From assembly GCF_937973075.1 (NCBI RefSeq), contig NZ_CALBWL010000024.1:4596-68595 (forward strand): a stretch of DNA of 64,000 nt, given 5' to 3'. Position numbers and translations under genes: made by a program. The notes under the pieces are model-generated. The model saw only the letters and a list, made by a program, of their open reading frames with translations. It did not search any database and was not told the origin of the DNA. Positions 25,444 to 33,437 of this stretch are shown here, piece by piece (position 1 is the stretch's first letter; every line of letters starts with the position of its first letter). The DNA comes from an uncultured Campylobacter sp. GTDB lineage: Bacteria; Campylobacterota; Campylobacteria; Campylobacterales; Campylobacteraceae.

Positions 25444-26400
25444 ATGAAAGTGGGATTTATCGGCGGCGGAAATATGGGCGAGGCGATGATCGCGGCACTT
25501 TGCGGAGTCGGCGGACGAGATTGCACGGCGGGCGCAGAAAATTTTGCAGAGGATAAAGAAAATTTCGCGCGCGGCGAGCGGAATTTTATGTCCGATACTC
25601 AAAATTTTACCGCTTGCGGGCAGAATTCCGAGCCCAATATACAAAATTCCGCTAGCGACGGGCAAAATTCCTCTTGCGCGCAGTCCGGCTCCGATACGAA
25701 GTTTCAAGTCCTAGCTTATGCCAGAAGTAAAAACGAATTTTTGCGCAAGCGCTACGGCGTGCAAATTTTACAAGACGAGACGCAGCTGGCGCACGCAGCG
25801 GATATGATCGTGCTCGCGACCAAGCCCGCCAGCTACGAGGGGATTTTGCACCTGATCGCGCCCGAGCTTGCGGGCAAAATCCTGCTTCTTTTAGCGCCGA
25901 ATTTCAAGCTAGAGCGCGCCCAAAATATCGTAGGTGCGGACGTTTTCGTAGCCCGCGCGATGCCAAACGTCGCCGCGGGCATCGGCGCGTCGGCTACGGC
26001 GCTGTGCTACGGCGAGTATTTTGATGAGGCTAGTCGGGAGATCGTGCGAGCGCTAGCCGCCAAAATCGGCAAATTTTACGAGATAGACGAGGCTGGCTTT
26101 GCTGCATTTACTGGGATTGCAGGTAGCCTGCCTGCGTATGTGTGCGCCTTTATCGAGGCGGCGGCGGACGCGGGCGTGCGGGGCGGACTGCCGCGGGCGC
26201 TGTGCTACGACGCGGTAGCGGCGGCGGTAGAGGGCACGGCGCGCCTACTGCAAAGCGGCAAGCGCCCATCGGAGCTCAAAGACGCGGTCTGCTCGCCTGC
26301 GGGCACGACGATAGAGGGACTCGCGGCGCTCGAGGCGGCGGGGTTTCGCGCAGCGGTGATGGCGGCGATCGAGGCGTGCATCGCCAAAGCTCGCGGCTAG
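25444..26400 (+). CDS. proC: Pyrroline-5-carboxylate reductase with an insert near the N-terminus
   Basis: 318 residues against a usual 250-275. It reduces pyrroline-5-carboxylate to proline. The Rossmann start KVGFIGGGNMGEAMIAAL is followed by about 60 residues (about 25-85) of ENFAEDKENFARGERNF- and QNSASDGQNSS-type sequence. The fold then resumes with FQVLAYARSKNEFLRKRYGV. The C-terminal family signature (KDAVCSPAGTTIEGLAALEAAGFRAAV) is intact. The insert lies in the first beta-alpha-beta unit, where the second strand normally follows at once. Its DNA (about 25516-25698) contains seven RAATTY words. The start has GAAGGAGCGAAA before ATG. Confidence 0.93.
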   Translation: MKVGFIGGGNMGEAMIAALCGVGGRDCTAGAENFAEDKENFARGERNFMSDTQNFTACGQNSEPNIQNSASDGQNSSCAQSGSDTKFQVLAYARSKNEFLRKRYGVQILQDETQLAHAADMIVLATKPASYEGILHLIAPELAGKILLLLAPNFKLERAQNIVGADVFVARAMPNVAAGIGASATALCYGEYFDEASREIVRALAAKIGKFYEIDEAGFAAFTGIAGSLPAYVCAFIEAAADAGVRGGLPRALCYDAVAAAVEGTARLLQSGKRPSELKDAVCSPAGTTIEGLAALEAAGFRAAVMAAIEACIAKARG

Positions 26401-27104
26401 CCTTTCACCGCACCTCGTCGGTTTCGGATTTCAAACACAGCGCGTTTGCGGTCGCGCTAATATCGGAATTCTTTTCGGGCGCTCTCTAGAGAAAATTTTG
26501 TCTTATTTTTATCGAATAAATTCGTCGCTTCTGCGGCGGTGGAGTTTACGAACCTTATAACAAGCGAGCCGACAAGCTCGTATCGCATTTAAAATTTTAA
26601 AATTTAGAGATTTTAGAAATTTTAGTTCAAAATTTTACGCTTAAAATTCTAAATTTACAGGATTATAAATTTAGTGATCGCAACAGAGCTAAATTTTGAT
26701 TTTTAGTGCAGCGAGCTTGGCGTCCACAACCATTAAAATCAAAATTTAGCGCAACATGAACGGATACGTCCACGACTGCGAACTTGAGAAGCAAGAACGC
26801 AAGAGCGGAACGTAAGCGCTAAAAGAGCGCGTCCTGCGCTGCGGTCTTGCGAGATACAAATGCAAGCCGCGAATTTAGCCGCTCACGCAAACAGCAAAGC
26901 AAAACAAGCCGCGCCGAAGCGTATTTTACTACCAAAGCGAGCCGCATCAAACATATTCCGCCGCCCAAGCAAGCATTAAATTTAAACTGCGTTTCGCCGC
27001 CGAGTCGCAAACCAAATCCATGCGCTAAATCCTGCCGAGTTGCGCAATAAAATTTAACTTTTCATCCGGCCAGAACTTCGTACGCAAAACCGCGATAAGC
27101 AAGA
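26401..27104. other. Intergenic, nothing recognised
   Basis: About 700 bases. The stretch 26580-26700 is a run of AAAATTTTA, AAATTT and AAAATTCTAAATT words; the rest is mixed. No gene, terminator or tRNA was found. Confidence 0.45.
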
Positions 27105-27743
27105 TCAGATAAATTCCTTCTCTAAAGGCTGCATAGCATTGCCGTCTGCGTCGAAAAGTACCCGCCCGCACACCTCGCAAACCTCATCTCTAGGAGAGAG
27201 CTCGTCCGCATCCAGCTGCCACGCGGACATCTCGCCGCACTCGCAGTTTATGACGTAAAGGATCTGCCTTTTGCGGCGCTTGCCCCACGGCGCGATATCC
27301 CAAAATAGCTCCTCGCGCTTGCCTAGCTTTTTAAAATCTTTCTCGGCGTCCTTGTGCGCGACGAGCAGATAATAAGCGTCGCTATGAAGATCCAAAGTAA
27401 AGAGCCTAAAATCGCTCTTTTTGAGCGCCTTTTGAAACTCGTTCATCAAAAATAGGCTCGCATCGCCGCGCTCGAAACCCTCTTTTTTCGCTTCTTTTTC
27501 GAGCCTTGCGTAAATTTTATCGCACTCTAGTGACACGCCGCCTTGCAGCGCACCAAGCCTAGAGCGGACAAATTTACCCACATCGCCCGTCTCGTCCTCG
27601 CCGGCCCAGTCAAGCATCCAAACAAGCCCTTTTCCGATAAGCGCATCCAAAAACTCGCCGTCATTCATCTCGCCTATCTTGTCAAAACCGCCCGTATCGC
27701 CCGCCGTCAAATGCTTTAGGACGCAGCACTGATCTTTCGTCAT
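27105..27743 (-). CDS. DUF6630-like protein with a C-terminal Cys4 motif
   Basis: 212 residues from ATG at 27743, chosen because AAAGGAGCGAAA precedes it. The core (GEFLDALIGKGLVWMLDWAGEDETGDVGKFVRSRL, then FRLFTLDLHSDAYYLLVAHKDAEKDFKKLGK) resembles the DUF6630 family as I recall it. The C-terminus has CEC followed by CEVC about 24 residues later, a likely zinc-ribbon. Proteins of this kind are often found among immunity or stress genes of unknown function. The flanking DUF4299-like gene is divergent. No function is proposed. Confidence 0.65.
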   Translation of the reverse strand: MTKDQCCVLKHLTAGDTGGFDKIGEMNDGEFLDALIGKGLVWMLDWAGEDETGDVGKFVRSRLGALQGGVSLECDKIYARLEKEAKKEGFERGDASLFLMNEFQKALKKSDFRLFTLDLHSDAYYLLVAHKDAEKDFKKLGKREELFWDIAPWGKRRKRQILYVINCECGEMSAWQLDADELSPRDEVCEVCGRVLFDADGNAMQPLEKEFI

Positions 27744-27904
27744 TTTCGCTCCTTTGATTAAATTTACCGCCTGTGTGACCCACTTAAATTCTACTCCCAA
27801 AAAGCTTTAAGCTTACTTTTCGCAACTCCTTGCGCTGCAAATTTAGCCCGCAGCGGCAGGTAAAATTTCGCTATAATTTTGCCAATTTAACAAAGGAGAA
27901 AAGG

Positions 27905-28834
27905 GTGAGCGTAGAATTTAGCGTCAAAAATAAAAAGCGCCCGCTATTTATGGGCTATTCGGACGCCATGAGCGTAGGCAAGGCATTGGATCTCCTGCCC
28001 GATCTATCGGTATTTGACATAGACGAGAGCGCCGAAGGCTTTGACGAGAGGGCGTTTTTAAAATCACCTTTGAGCGAGCAGGAGTGCTTGATTTTGGGCG
28101 TGCAGGGCAAGAGCGGGCGCGGAATGGAGCTAAGATATGACGAGGAGCGACAAGGCTACGCCGTGCGCGTAAATACGCCCGCGACGGTCTTTGATTGGGT
28201 TTTGGCGATCTCATATCTGCAGGCGCTATCCAAGCAGCTACAAAGCGAGATCGCGGATGAAAACGGCGAAATTTACACCCACGACAGTATAGAACAATTC
28301 GACTACGAGCGCGATATATCGGCGGGACTGCATTCGATAGATCAGCATTTAAGCGGCGATACGGAGGTAAATTTTTGCTACTGGGTAGAGAGGCCTTTTG
28401 CGATAAACCGCGCGATGATGGATGAAATTTTAGCCTCATACAACCCCTCTGCCGAGTTTAGCAAGCGACTAACCGAGGTGCAGTACCTTGGCGCTTACAG
28501 CGCGCACCAAAGGTTTTATCGAAATGGGGATGACGGCACGATAATGGGCTCATACGCGCTCACGCAGGACCTACCTACTATCCTGCCCTACAAACCGTTT
28601 GTGGAATGGCAAAACACCGAGATGCTGAAAAATAACGACGTAGCGCGCTGGCAGATCGCACTCATAGGCATAGAGGGCGACGAAAACGACGCAGGTAACT
28701 ACCGCGCGATCGCCGAGCTGGAATACGACGAGTTTATCGCGCGCCTACCGAAGCAAAACTACCGCTTCATCGATGCAAGCTATATTTTGGTGGATGGGCT
28801 AAGCGCCGAACAGCTAAAGGCGCTGGCAGGTTAA
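27905..28834 (+). CDS. DUF4299 family protein
   Basis: 309 residues. The start is taken as GTG at 27905 (VSVEFSVKNKK) because AAAGGAGAAAAG precedes it; a frame extending to 27830 has no ribosome site. DUF4299 family features are the opening SVEFSVKNKKRPLF, MSVGKALDLLPDLSVFDID, and the ending LPKQNYRFIDASYILVDGLS. No catalytic motif or membrane segment is visible. The function is unknown. It is divergent from the DUF6630-like gene, with about 160 bases between. Confidence 0.75.
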   Translation: MSVEFSVKNKKRPLFMGYSDAMSVGKALDLLPDLSVFDIDESAEGFDERAFLKSPLSEQECLILGVQGKSGRGMELRYDEERQGYAVRVNTPATVFDWVLAISYLQALSKQLQSEIADENGEIYTHDSIEQFDYERDISAGLHSIDQHLSGDTEVNFCYWVERPFAINRAMMDEILASYNPSAEFSKRLTEVQYLGAYSAHQRFYRNGDDGTIMGSYALTQDLPTILPYKPFVEWQNTEMLKNNDVARWQIALIGIEGDENDAGNYRAIAELEYDEFIARLPKQNYRFIDASYILVDGLSAEQLKALAG

Positions 28835-29040
28835 ATTTTACTTGCAGTGAAATTCTACAGAATTTTACCGAGGATTGACGCCGCAAAATTTAAAGGGGCG
28901 GAATTTACAGCAAATTTCGTGGCGCATGGAATTTTAAAATTCTAAATCTGGCTTACAGAATTCTATCTCAGTAAAATTTTAAGAAAGTAGAATTTTATCG
29001 CGGCAGAATTCCGTAGATATAAAATTTAGAAAGGTTAAAA

Positions 29041-29310
29041 ATGGAAATGACTTATTATGATTTAAAAATTTACGATAACGGCACAATGCGAGGTGTACTG
29101 CAAGATGACATCGAAGCGTTGCCGTTTTTCGACTACTGGCAAAAGATGAGCCTATGCTCGACGCAAGGCATCTACATAGACGAAAATGGTAAAGAGCACA
29201 GGCTCGTCTATCTGCACGACTGGGAAAAATTTTGCAGATTATTCGCTCGAGAACAGGAGCTACTTAAGCACGCCCCCGCCGGTAGCAAAAATGAGCGATC
29301 TGATCCGTAG
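29041..29310 (+). CDS. Small hypothetical protein
   Basis: 89 residues, starting MEMTYYDLKIYDNGTMRGVLQDD with AAAGGTTAAAA before the ATG. Acidic and aromatic residues (FFDYWQKMSLCSTQGIYIDENGKEHRLVYLHDWEKFCRLF) make a credible folded protein. It is not recognised. It lies 206 bases after the DUF4299-like gene, across RAATTY-rich DNA, so it may have its own promoter. Confidence 0.65.
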   Translation: MEMTYYDLKIYDNGTMRGVLQDDIEALPFFDYWQKMSLCSTQGIYIDENGKEHRLVYLHDWEKFCRLFAREQELLKHAPAGSKNERSDP

Positions 29311-29504
29311 CGCATCTCGGTAAGTAGCATAGAAGCAATCCAGGCTTTAGCGCATTTTGGTAGGCGGTGGAGAATACGACCAAAGCGTAGCACATTTTAG
29401 CTGGTGGAGAAATAGCACTCGAGCGACAATGTATTTCGATAGTCGACAAGTAATGCGCTCTCTTACAGTGCAAGCGGATTTTATCCGCCAAATAGCGGCG
29501 CGCG

Positions 29505-30485
29505 TTAATCAGCCAAAATCGCCGCCCCGCTTAAATCCGGGTTCAAATTTAGCTCGTCTATGATAGATAAAAGCTCTGAAATTTCCTTTTTGATCCCTGC
29601 GGCGTCCTCAAGGCTCGGCGGCGGTGAAAAAAGCGTCGTCTCAAACTTATTTTTCGCTCCGTTTAAAAATAGGTAAAATTTATCGTCCATAAACGCCGCG
29701 CTCACGCCCATTTTCCCCGCGAATTTTTCCTTTAGCTCTCGCAGGCGCTCCATAAGCGCGGGCGTCAAAAGATACCTCGCCTCTACTTTATCATCCGCAA
29801 AAACTCGAAATTCTTTGCTAAAAAACACGTCGTCCATCTGCTCTTTTTCGCCTAAAAATCTGGTGTTTAGCGTGCGGCTCGCGACTATAGTTTGCCCGCT
29901 AAATTTCTTGTAAAACTCGCAGACCAAGACCGAGCCGCTGAACGCCTGCATATCCTTCATGGCCTCCCATGCAAAAATTATCGCGGATAGCAAATTTAGC
30001 GCCGCCGAGTCGCCGATTTCCAGCGTCGCGCCGTTTGGGATGCGGATCGCTTCGCTAAGGTTAAATTTGACGCCGTTATAAATGCCACTGATTTGATCTT
30101 CAGCGCGAAACTCACCTGGCGAATAGATGCCGATTTTGCGAAATTCTTTACGGCTGATGCCGGCATTCGGATCGTAGTTAAAATTTGGATCTGTGCTCCG
30201 AATAGCGGCGCGGACGAAAACATCTTTATAAAACGCTTTGTAATCCCCCAGCTCGCTGGTCACTCGGCCCCTGTTAGCCATTAGCGCGGCTTGAAAAAAC
30301 GGGATATAGATAATGATGAAAAATAGCGGTGCAAGGCGATTTTCAAAAAGATATCCTACGGCAAATCCGCCGCCCACGGGCAGTGCTATTATAAATAAAA
30401 TTCCCAAAAACAGATACTTTAGAAATGCTAGTCGACACTCTTTTTGCTTTTTGGCGGTGGCAACTATGGCTTCGTTTATATTCAA
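29505..30485 (-). CDS. DUF3137 family membrane protein
   Basis: 326 residues, starting with TTG (no ATG nearby; next Met is at about 69). Two membrane segments at about 23-70 are followed by a large soluble part with FYKDVFVRAAIRSTDPNFNYDPNAGIS and FRAEDQISGIYNGVKFNLSEA. It resembles DUF3137, a family of two-TM proteins with a galanin-like C-terminal domain and unknown role. The C-terminus includes an FAGKMGVSAAFMDDKFYLFLNG block typical of the family. Confidence 0.8.
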   Translation of the reverse strand: MNINEAIVATAKKQKECRLAFLKYLFLGILFIIALPVGGGFAVGYLFENRLAPLFFIIIYIPFFQAALMANRGRVTSELGDYKAFYKDVFVRAAIRSTDPNFNYDPNAGISRKEFRKIGIYSPGEFRAEDQISGIYNGVKFNLSEAIRIPNGATLEIGDSAALNLLSAIIFAWEAMKDMQAFSGSVLVCEFYKKFSGQTIVASRTLNTRFLGEKEQMDDVFFSKEFRVFADDKVEARYLLTPALMERLRELKEKFAGKMGVSAAFMDDKFYLFLNGAKNKFETTLFSPPPSLEDAAGIKKEISELLSIIDELNLNPDLSGAAILAD

Positions 30486-30629
30486 AATTTTACTTTTTTC
30501 TAAATTTACGCAGCGGATTTCGCGCTCGGAGCGAATTTTAGCAAAATTTACGCCGCAAAGATACGGCGGCGCGAGTAAATTTTATTCGGCGGATTTGTAA
30601 ATCTATGAAATTTGCGTCGCGGCGGCGAT

Positions 30630-31058
30630 CTACTCGGACGTGCGCTGATTTAGCCACATTTTAAGATTGCCCGCGCCCTCTTTTAGCACCCCAAATCCTG
30701 CGGCGGCAACACAGACAAAATTAATTAGAGAGCCCCTCCCGCCGACGTTTAAAATCCCAAAGCCTACAATCCACAGCGCCGCGCCGAAACCCAGCGTGCA
30801 CACGGCGGTCGCGATCCCCAGCTTGCGGCGCAAAGGGCTTGGTTTGCACACCACCTGAACTCGAGTGATCACGTAGCTGCCCGCATATCCTCCGCGGATG
30901 AAATACGCGCGCGCAAGCTCGCCCTCCTCCACTGGGATATCGTTAAACTCGCCGCGCAGCTTCACGCCGTCTATTTCGAAAAATACCCAAATTTTGCTAT
31001 TTCCTCTTGCAGCGTGGACGCGGAGATTTCGAACCTCGCCCGTGATCTTATATTCCAA
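30630..31058 (-). CDS. Hypothetical two-TM membrane protein
   Basis: 142 residues. The start is TTG at 31058, supported by a near-perfect GAGGAGGTAAA ribosome site. The N-terminal 70 residues look like a small beta-barrel (KITGEVRNLRVHAARGNSKIWVFFEIDG); two hydrophobic segments follow (about 80-105 and 110-128). No family is recognised. The 145-base gap to the DUF3137 gene suggests they may be cotranscribed. Confidence 0.7.
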   Translation of the reverse strand: MEYKITGEVRNLRVHAARGNSKIWVFFEIDGVKLRGEFNDIPVEEGELARAYFIRGGYAGSYVITRVQVVCKPSPLRRKLGIATAVCTLGFGAALWIVGFGILNVGGRGSLINFVCVAAAGFGVLKEGAGNLKMWLNQRTSE

Positions 31059-31499
31059 TTTACCTCCTCAAACACAGCTTCGCGCTTTGCTTCCGCACTA
31101 AATTTCGCGCCGTAAAATTTTAAAATCTAAAATTTGCCTTGCTCGCAGCGCTGCCCATGAAATTTTAAAGTTGAGATTCTGCAAGCCCTGAATTTAGAGC
31201 TAAGCTTTAAAATTTCATAGCGATAGATTTCAAGTAAAACTCCGCCGCTAAATTTAACTAATCGCATGCATGGGCTATCTACGCCTTGCCGAATTTCGCA
31301 CGTCGCAAAATCGCGGCGAAATTGCACGCGCTGTAAAAGCTCATAAACCCGTCGCGGCAATATCGCAGACAACCTCATATCGCAAAATGAGCATACTATG
31401 ACTAGCAGCGCAAATATGCGGTGCAAGGCAGACAGCGTAAAACAGACGGCGCGCACGGCAGGCAGTACAAACCGAAACATGAACGGGGCTACCAAGCGC
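31059..31499. other. Intergenic, nothing firmly supported
   Basis: About 440 bases downstream of the Sel1 gene at 31500. A minus frame of 122 codons is present but has no ribosome site, no family resemblance and an odd composition. RAATTY words are common. Confidence 0.4.
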
Positions 31500-32282
31500 C
31501 TACTTCTTTAAAATTTGCTCTTTCATGAATTCGTAGAGCTGGCAGGATTTTTTATTGCCCGCGTCGCAGCCCTTTTTGACCCATCCAAGCCCCTTGGAAA
31601 ATCCGCGCAAATCCCCCTTGCTCACATACAAATAGCCTAAATTATTGCAGGCATCGCCGTAGCCCAGCTCGCAGGATTTGGTGTAAAGCTTCTCCGCCTT
31701 GTCGCGATCCTGCGGCGCGCCGAGGCCCTTATCATACGCAACGCCGGCGTTATAGCAGCTATCCACTAGCCCGCCGTCGCAACCTCGCTCAAAAAAGCTC
31801 ACTGCCTTTGCCGGATCCGCCGCAAACCCAAAACCGCCCGTGAAATAGACCACGGCCGCATTGTGGCAGCTTTTGGCATAGCCCAAATCGCAGGCCTTGA
31901 CATAGTACCGAGCTGCCGCGGCGAAGTCTCTACTCAGGCGCCCTCGCTGATATAGGTTGCCTAGCTTGTGGCAGGCTACGGCGACATTTTTATCGCACGC
32001 TGCGGCATAAAATACGCCCGCTTGCGTCGCATTGCCCTCGCCGTCGTATAGGGCACCCAAATCAAAGCAGCTATCTTTCTCACCCGCCTCGCAAGCTTTA
32101 GCAAGAGCGAGCCTGGCGCCGTCGTAATCTCCGCGGGAGAGTTTGTCGCGCCCCAATTGCGCGCAGCTTACGCCATCGTCGCGGTAGCACTTAAACGATA
32201 AAACGGGCGACGGCCAAAAAAGCACCATAACCAAGATGCAAACGGCAATCGAAAGCGCCGCTATGTCGATGATCTTTCTCAT
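31500..32282 (-). CDS. Sel1-like repeat, cysteine-rich exported protein
   Basis: 260 residues from ATG at 32282, chosen for AAAGGATAG upstream. A signal/anchor (MRKIIDIAALSIAVCILVMVLFW) precedes about six repeats of 36 residues, each with the C-x7-C Hcp pattern: KACEAGEKDSC, AACDKNVAVAC, KACDLGYAKSC, RGCDGGLVDSC, KSCELGYGDAC, KGCDAGNKKSC. Probably a periplasmic scaffold. It is a tandem paralogue of the next gene (32494-33297), with the same N-terminus and repeat order, so it arose by duplication. It differs in base use: this copy is GC-rich and the neighbour is AT-rich. Confidence 0.85.
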   Translation of the reverse strand: MRKIIDIAALSIAVCILVMVLFWPSPVLSFKCYRDDGVSCAQLGRDKLSRGDYDGARLALAKACEAGEKDSCFDLGALYDGEGNATQAGVFYAAACDKNVAVACHKLGNLYQRGRLSRDFAAAARYYVKACDLGYAKSCHNAAVVYFTGGFGFAADPAKAVSFFERGCDGGLVDSCYNAGVAYDKGLGAPQDRDKAEKLYTKSCELGYGDACNNLGYLYVSKGDLRGFSKGLGWVKKGCDAGNKKSCQLYEFMKEQILKK

Positions 32283-32493
32283 ATCTATCCTTTTTGCGCC
32301 GATGCGCAAATTTTAAATAACGCACAAGTAAACCTATAGTGCATTATTGCAAGCAAGACGTTAAAATTTAAATAGCACAAGAAAGCGCCTAGTTTAAACC
32401 AACCCGCAAGTCTATGATATTTTTTACGCAATAGCTTATCGCATTAAATTTAAACTGCTCAACCGTCTTTTGTGCCAATGATGAAGTAAAATT

Positions 32494-33297
32494 TTAATTT
32501 TGCGGTTGATCTATTGAAATCGTGTCTTTTATCCATTGAAGCTTTTCACAAATTTTTTCATTCCCTAAGTCGCAAGCCCTCACAAAATAGTCTAACGCCT
32601 TGCGGAGATCTTGCTTTACATTCTGACTACCGCCAACGTACAAAACTCCGAGATTACCGCAAGCATAGGAAAAGCCTAAATCGCAGGCTTTCGTGTAAAA
32701 TTCTATAGCTTTATCATAGTTCATCTGCGTCCCGTCGCCTTGCTGATATGAAAATGCGACGTTATAGCAGCTATCGGGTAAGCCACTTTCACAGCCTTTT
32801 TTAAAAAGCTCAAACGCCTTTTCGTGATCTACTTCTAGTCCAAAACCGCCCATAATGTATACACTTCCACCGTTGTGGCAACTTTTGCCATAGCCTAAAT
32901 CACATGCTTTTTCATAAAATTTTACTGCTTTTTTATAATCCTTCTCTAGGAGACCTTTTTGGTATAAATTTCCTAGCTTGTGGCAACTTACTACTTTACT
33001 TTTCTCGCATGCTTTTAAATAAAATTCGCTTGCTTTTATAGCATCTACTTTATCGCCGTTATCATACAAGATACCCACTTCAAAGCAGCTATCGATATCT
33101 CCTAAATCACATGCTTTTGCGAATATTGTCCTTGAGCTTTCATAATCACCTCTTGATTGTTTATCTCGCCCTAGCTCCACGCAGCTTTTATTGTCGTCAA
33201 AATGGCATTTTAACGATAAAATCGGCGTAGGAAAAAGAATTTTAATTAAAACGCAAACGGCAATAACAAGAGCTACGATGCTAATTGTCTTTCTCAT
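32494..33297 (-). CDS. Sel1-like repeat protein, AT-rich paralogue
   Basis: 267 residues. The signal/anchor MRKTISIVALVIAVCVLIKILF and about six C-x7-C Sel1 repeats (KACDLGDIDSC, KACEKSKVVSC, KACDLGYGKSC, KGCESGLPDSC, KACDLGFSYAC, RACDLGNEKIC) align throughout with the gene at 31500. Codon use is clearly more AT-rich than its twin, which suggests one copy was acquired or exchanged from a lower-GC relative rather than arising by recent local duplication. AAGGATTAGAT precedes the ATG. Confidence 0.85.
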   Translation of the reverse strand: MRKTISIVALVIAVCVLIKILFPTPILSLKCHFDDNKSCVELGRDKQSRGDYESSRTIFAKACDLGDIDSCFEVGILYDNGDKVDAIKASEFYLKACEKSKVVSCHKLGNLYQKGLLEKDYKKAVKFYEKACDLGYGKSCHNGGSVYIMGGFGLEVDHEKAFELFKKGCESGLPDSCYNVAFSYQQGDGTQMNYDKAIEFYTKACDLGFSYACGNLGVLYVGGSQNVKQDLRKALDYFVRACDLGNEKICEKLQWIKDTISIDQPQN

Positions 33298-33437
33298 ATC
33301 TAATCCTTAAATTATCCACTCATATCCATTAAAATTTGCCAGCAACTTTATGCTTATTGCAGAAAAACACAAACGGAAAAGATTTCATATCGAAACACGA
33401 TTTGAGTGAAATTAATATAAAATCAACTGATATGAGC

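Noticed and set aside
27105..31058. Novel anti-phage defence island
   Set aside because: No nuclease, helicase, kinase, reverse transcriptase or toxin domain is visible; the families are only of unknown function.
31127..31495. 122-codon minus frame after the Sel1 gene
   Set aside because: No ribosome site and odd composition; overlaps AAATTT-type non-coding words.
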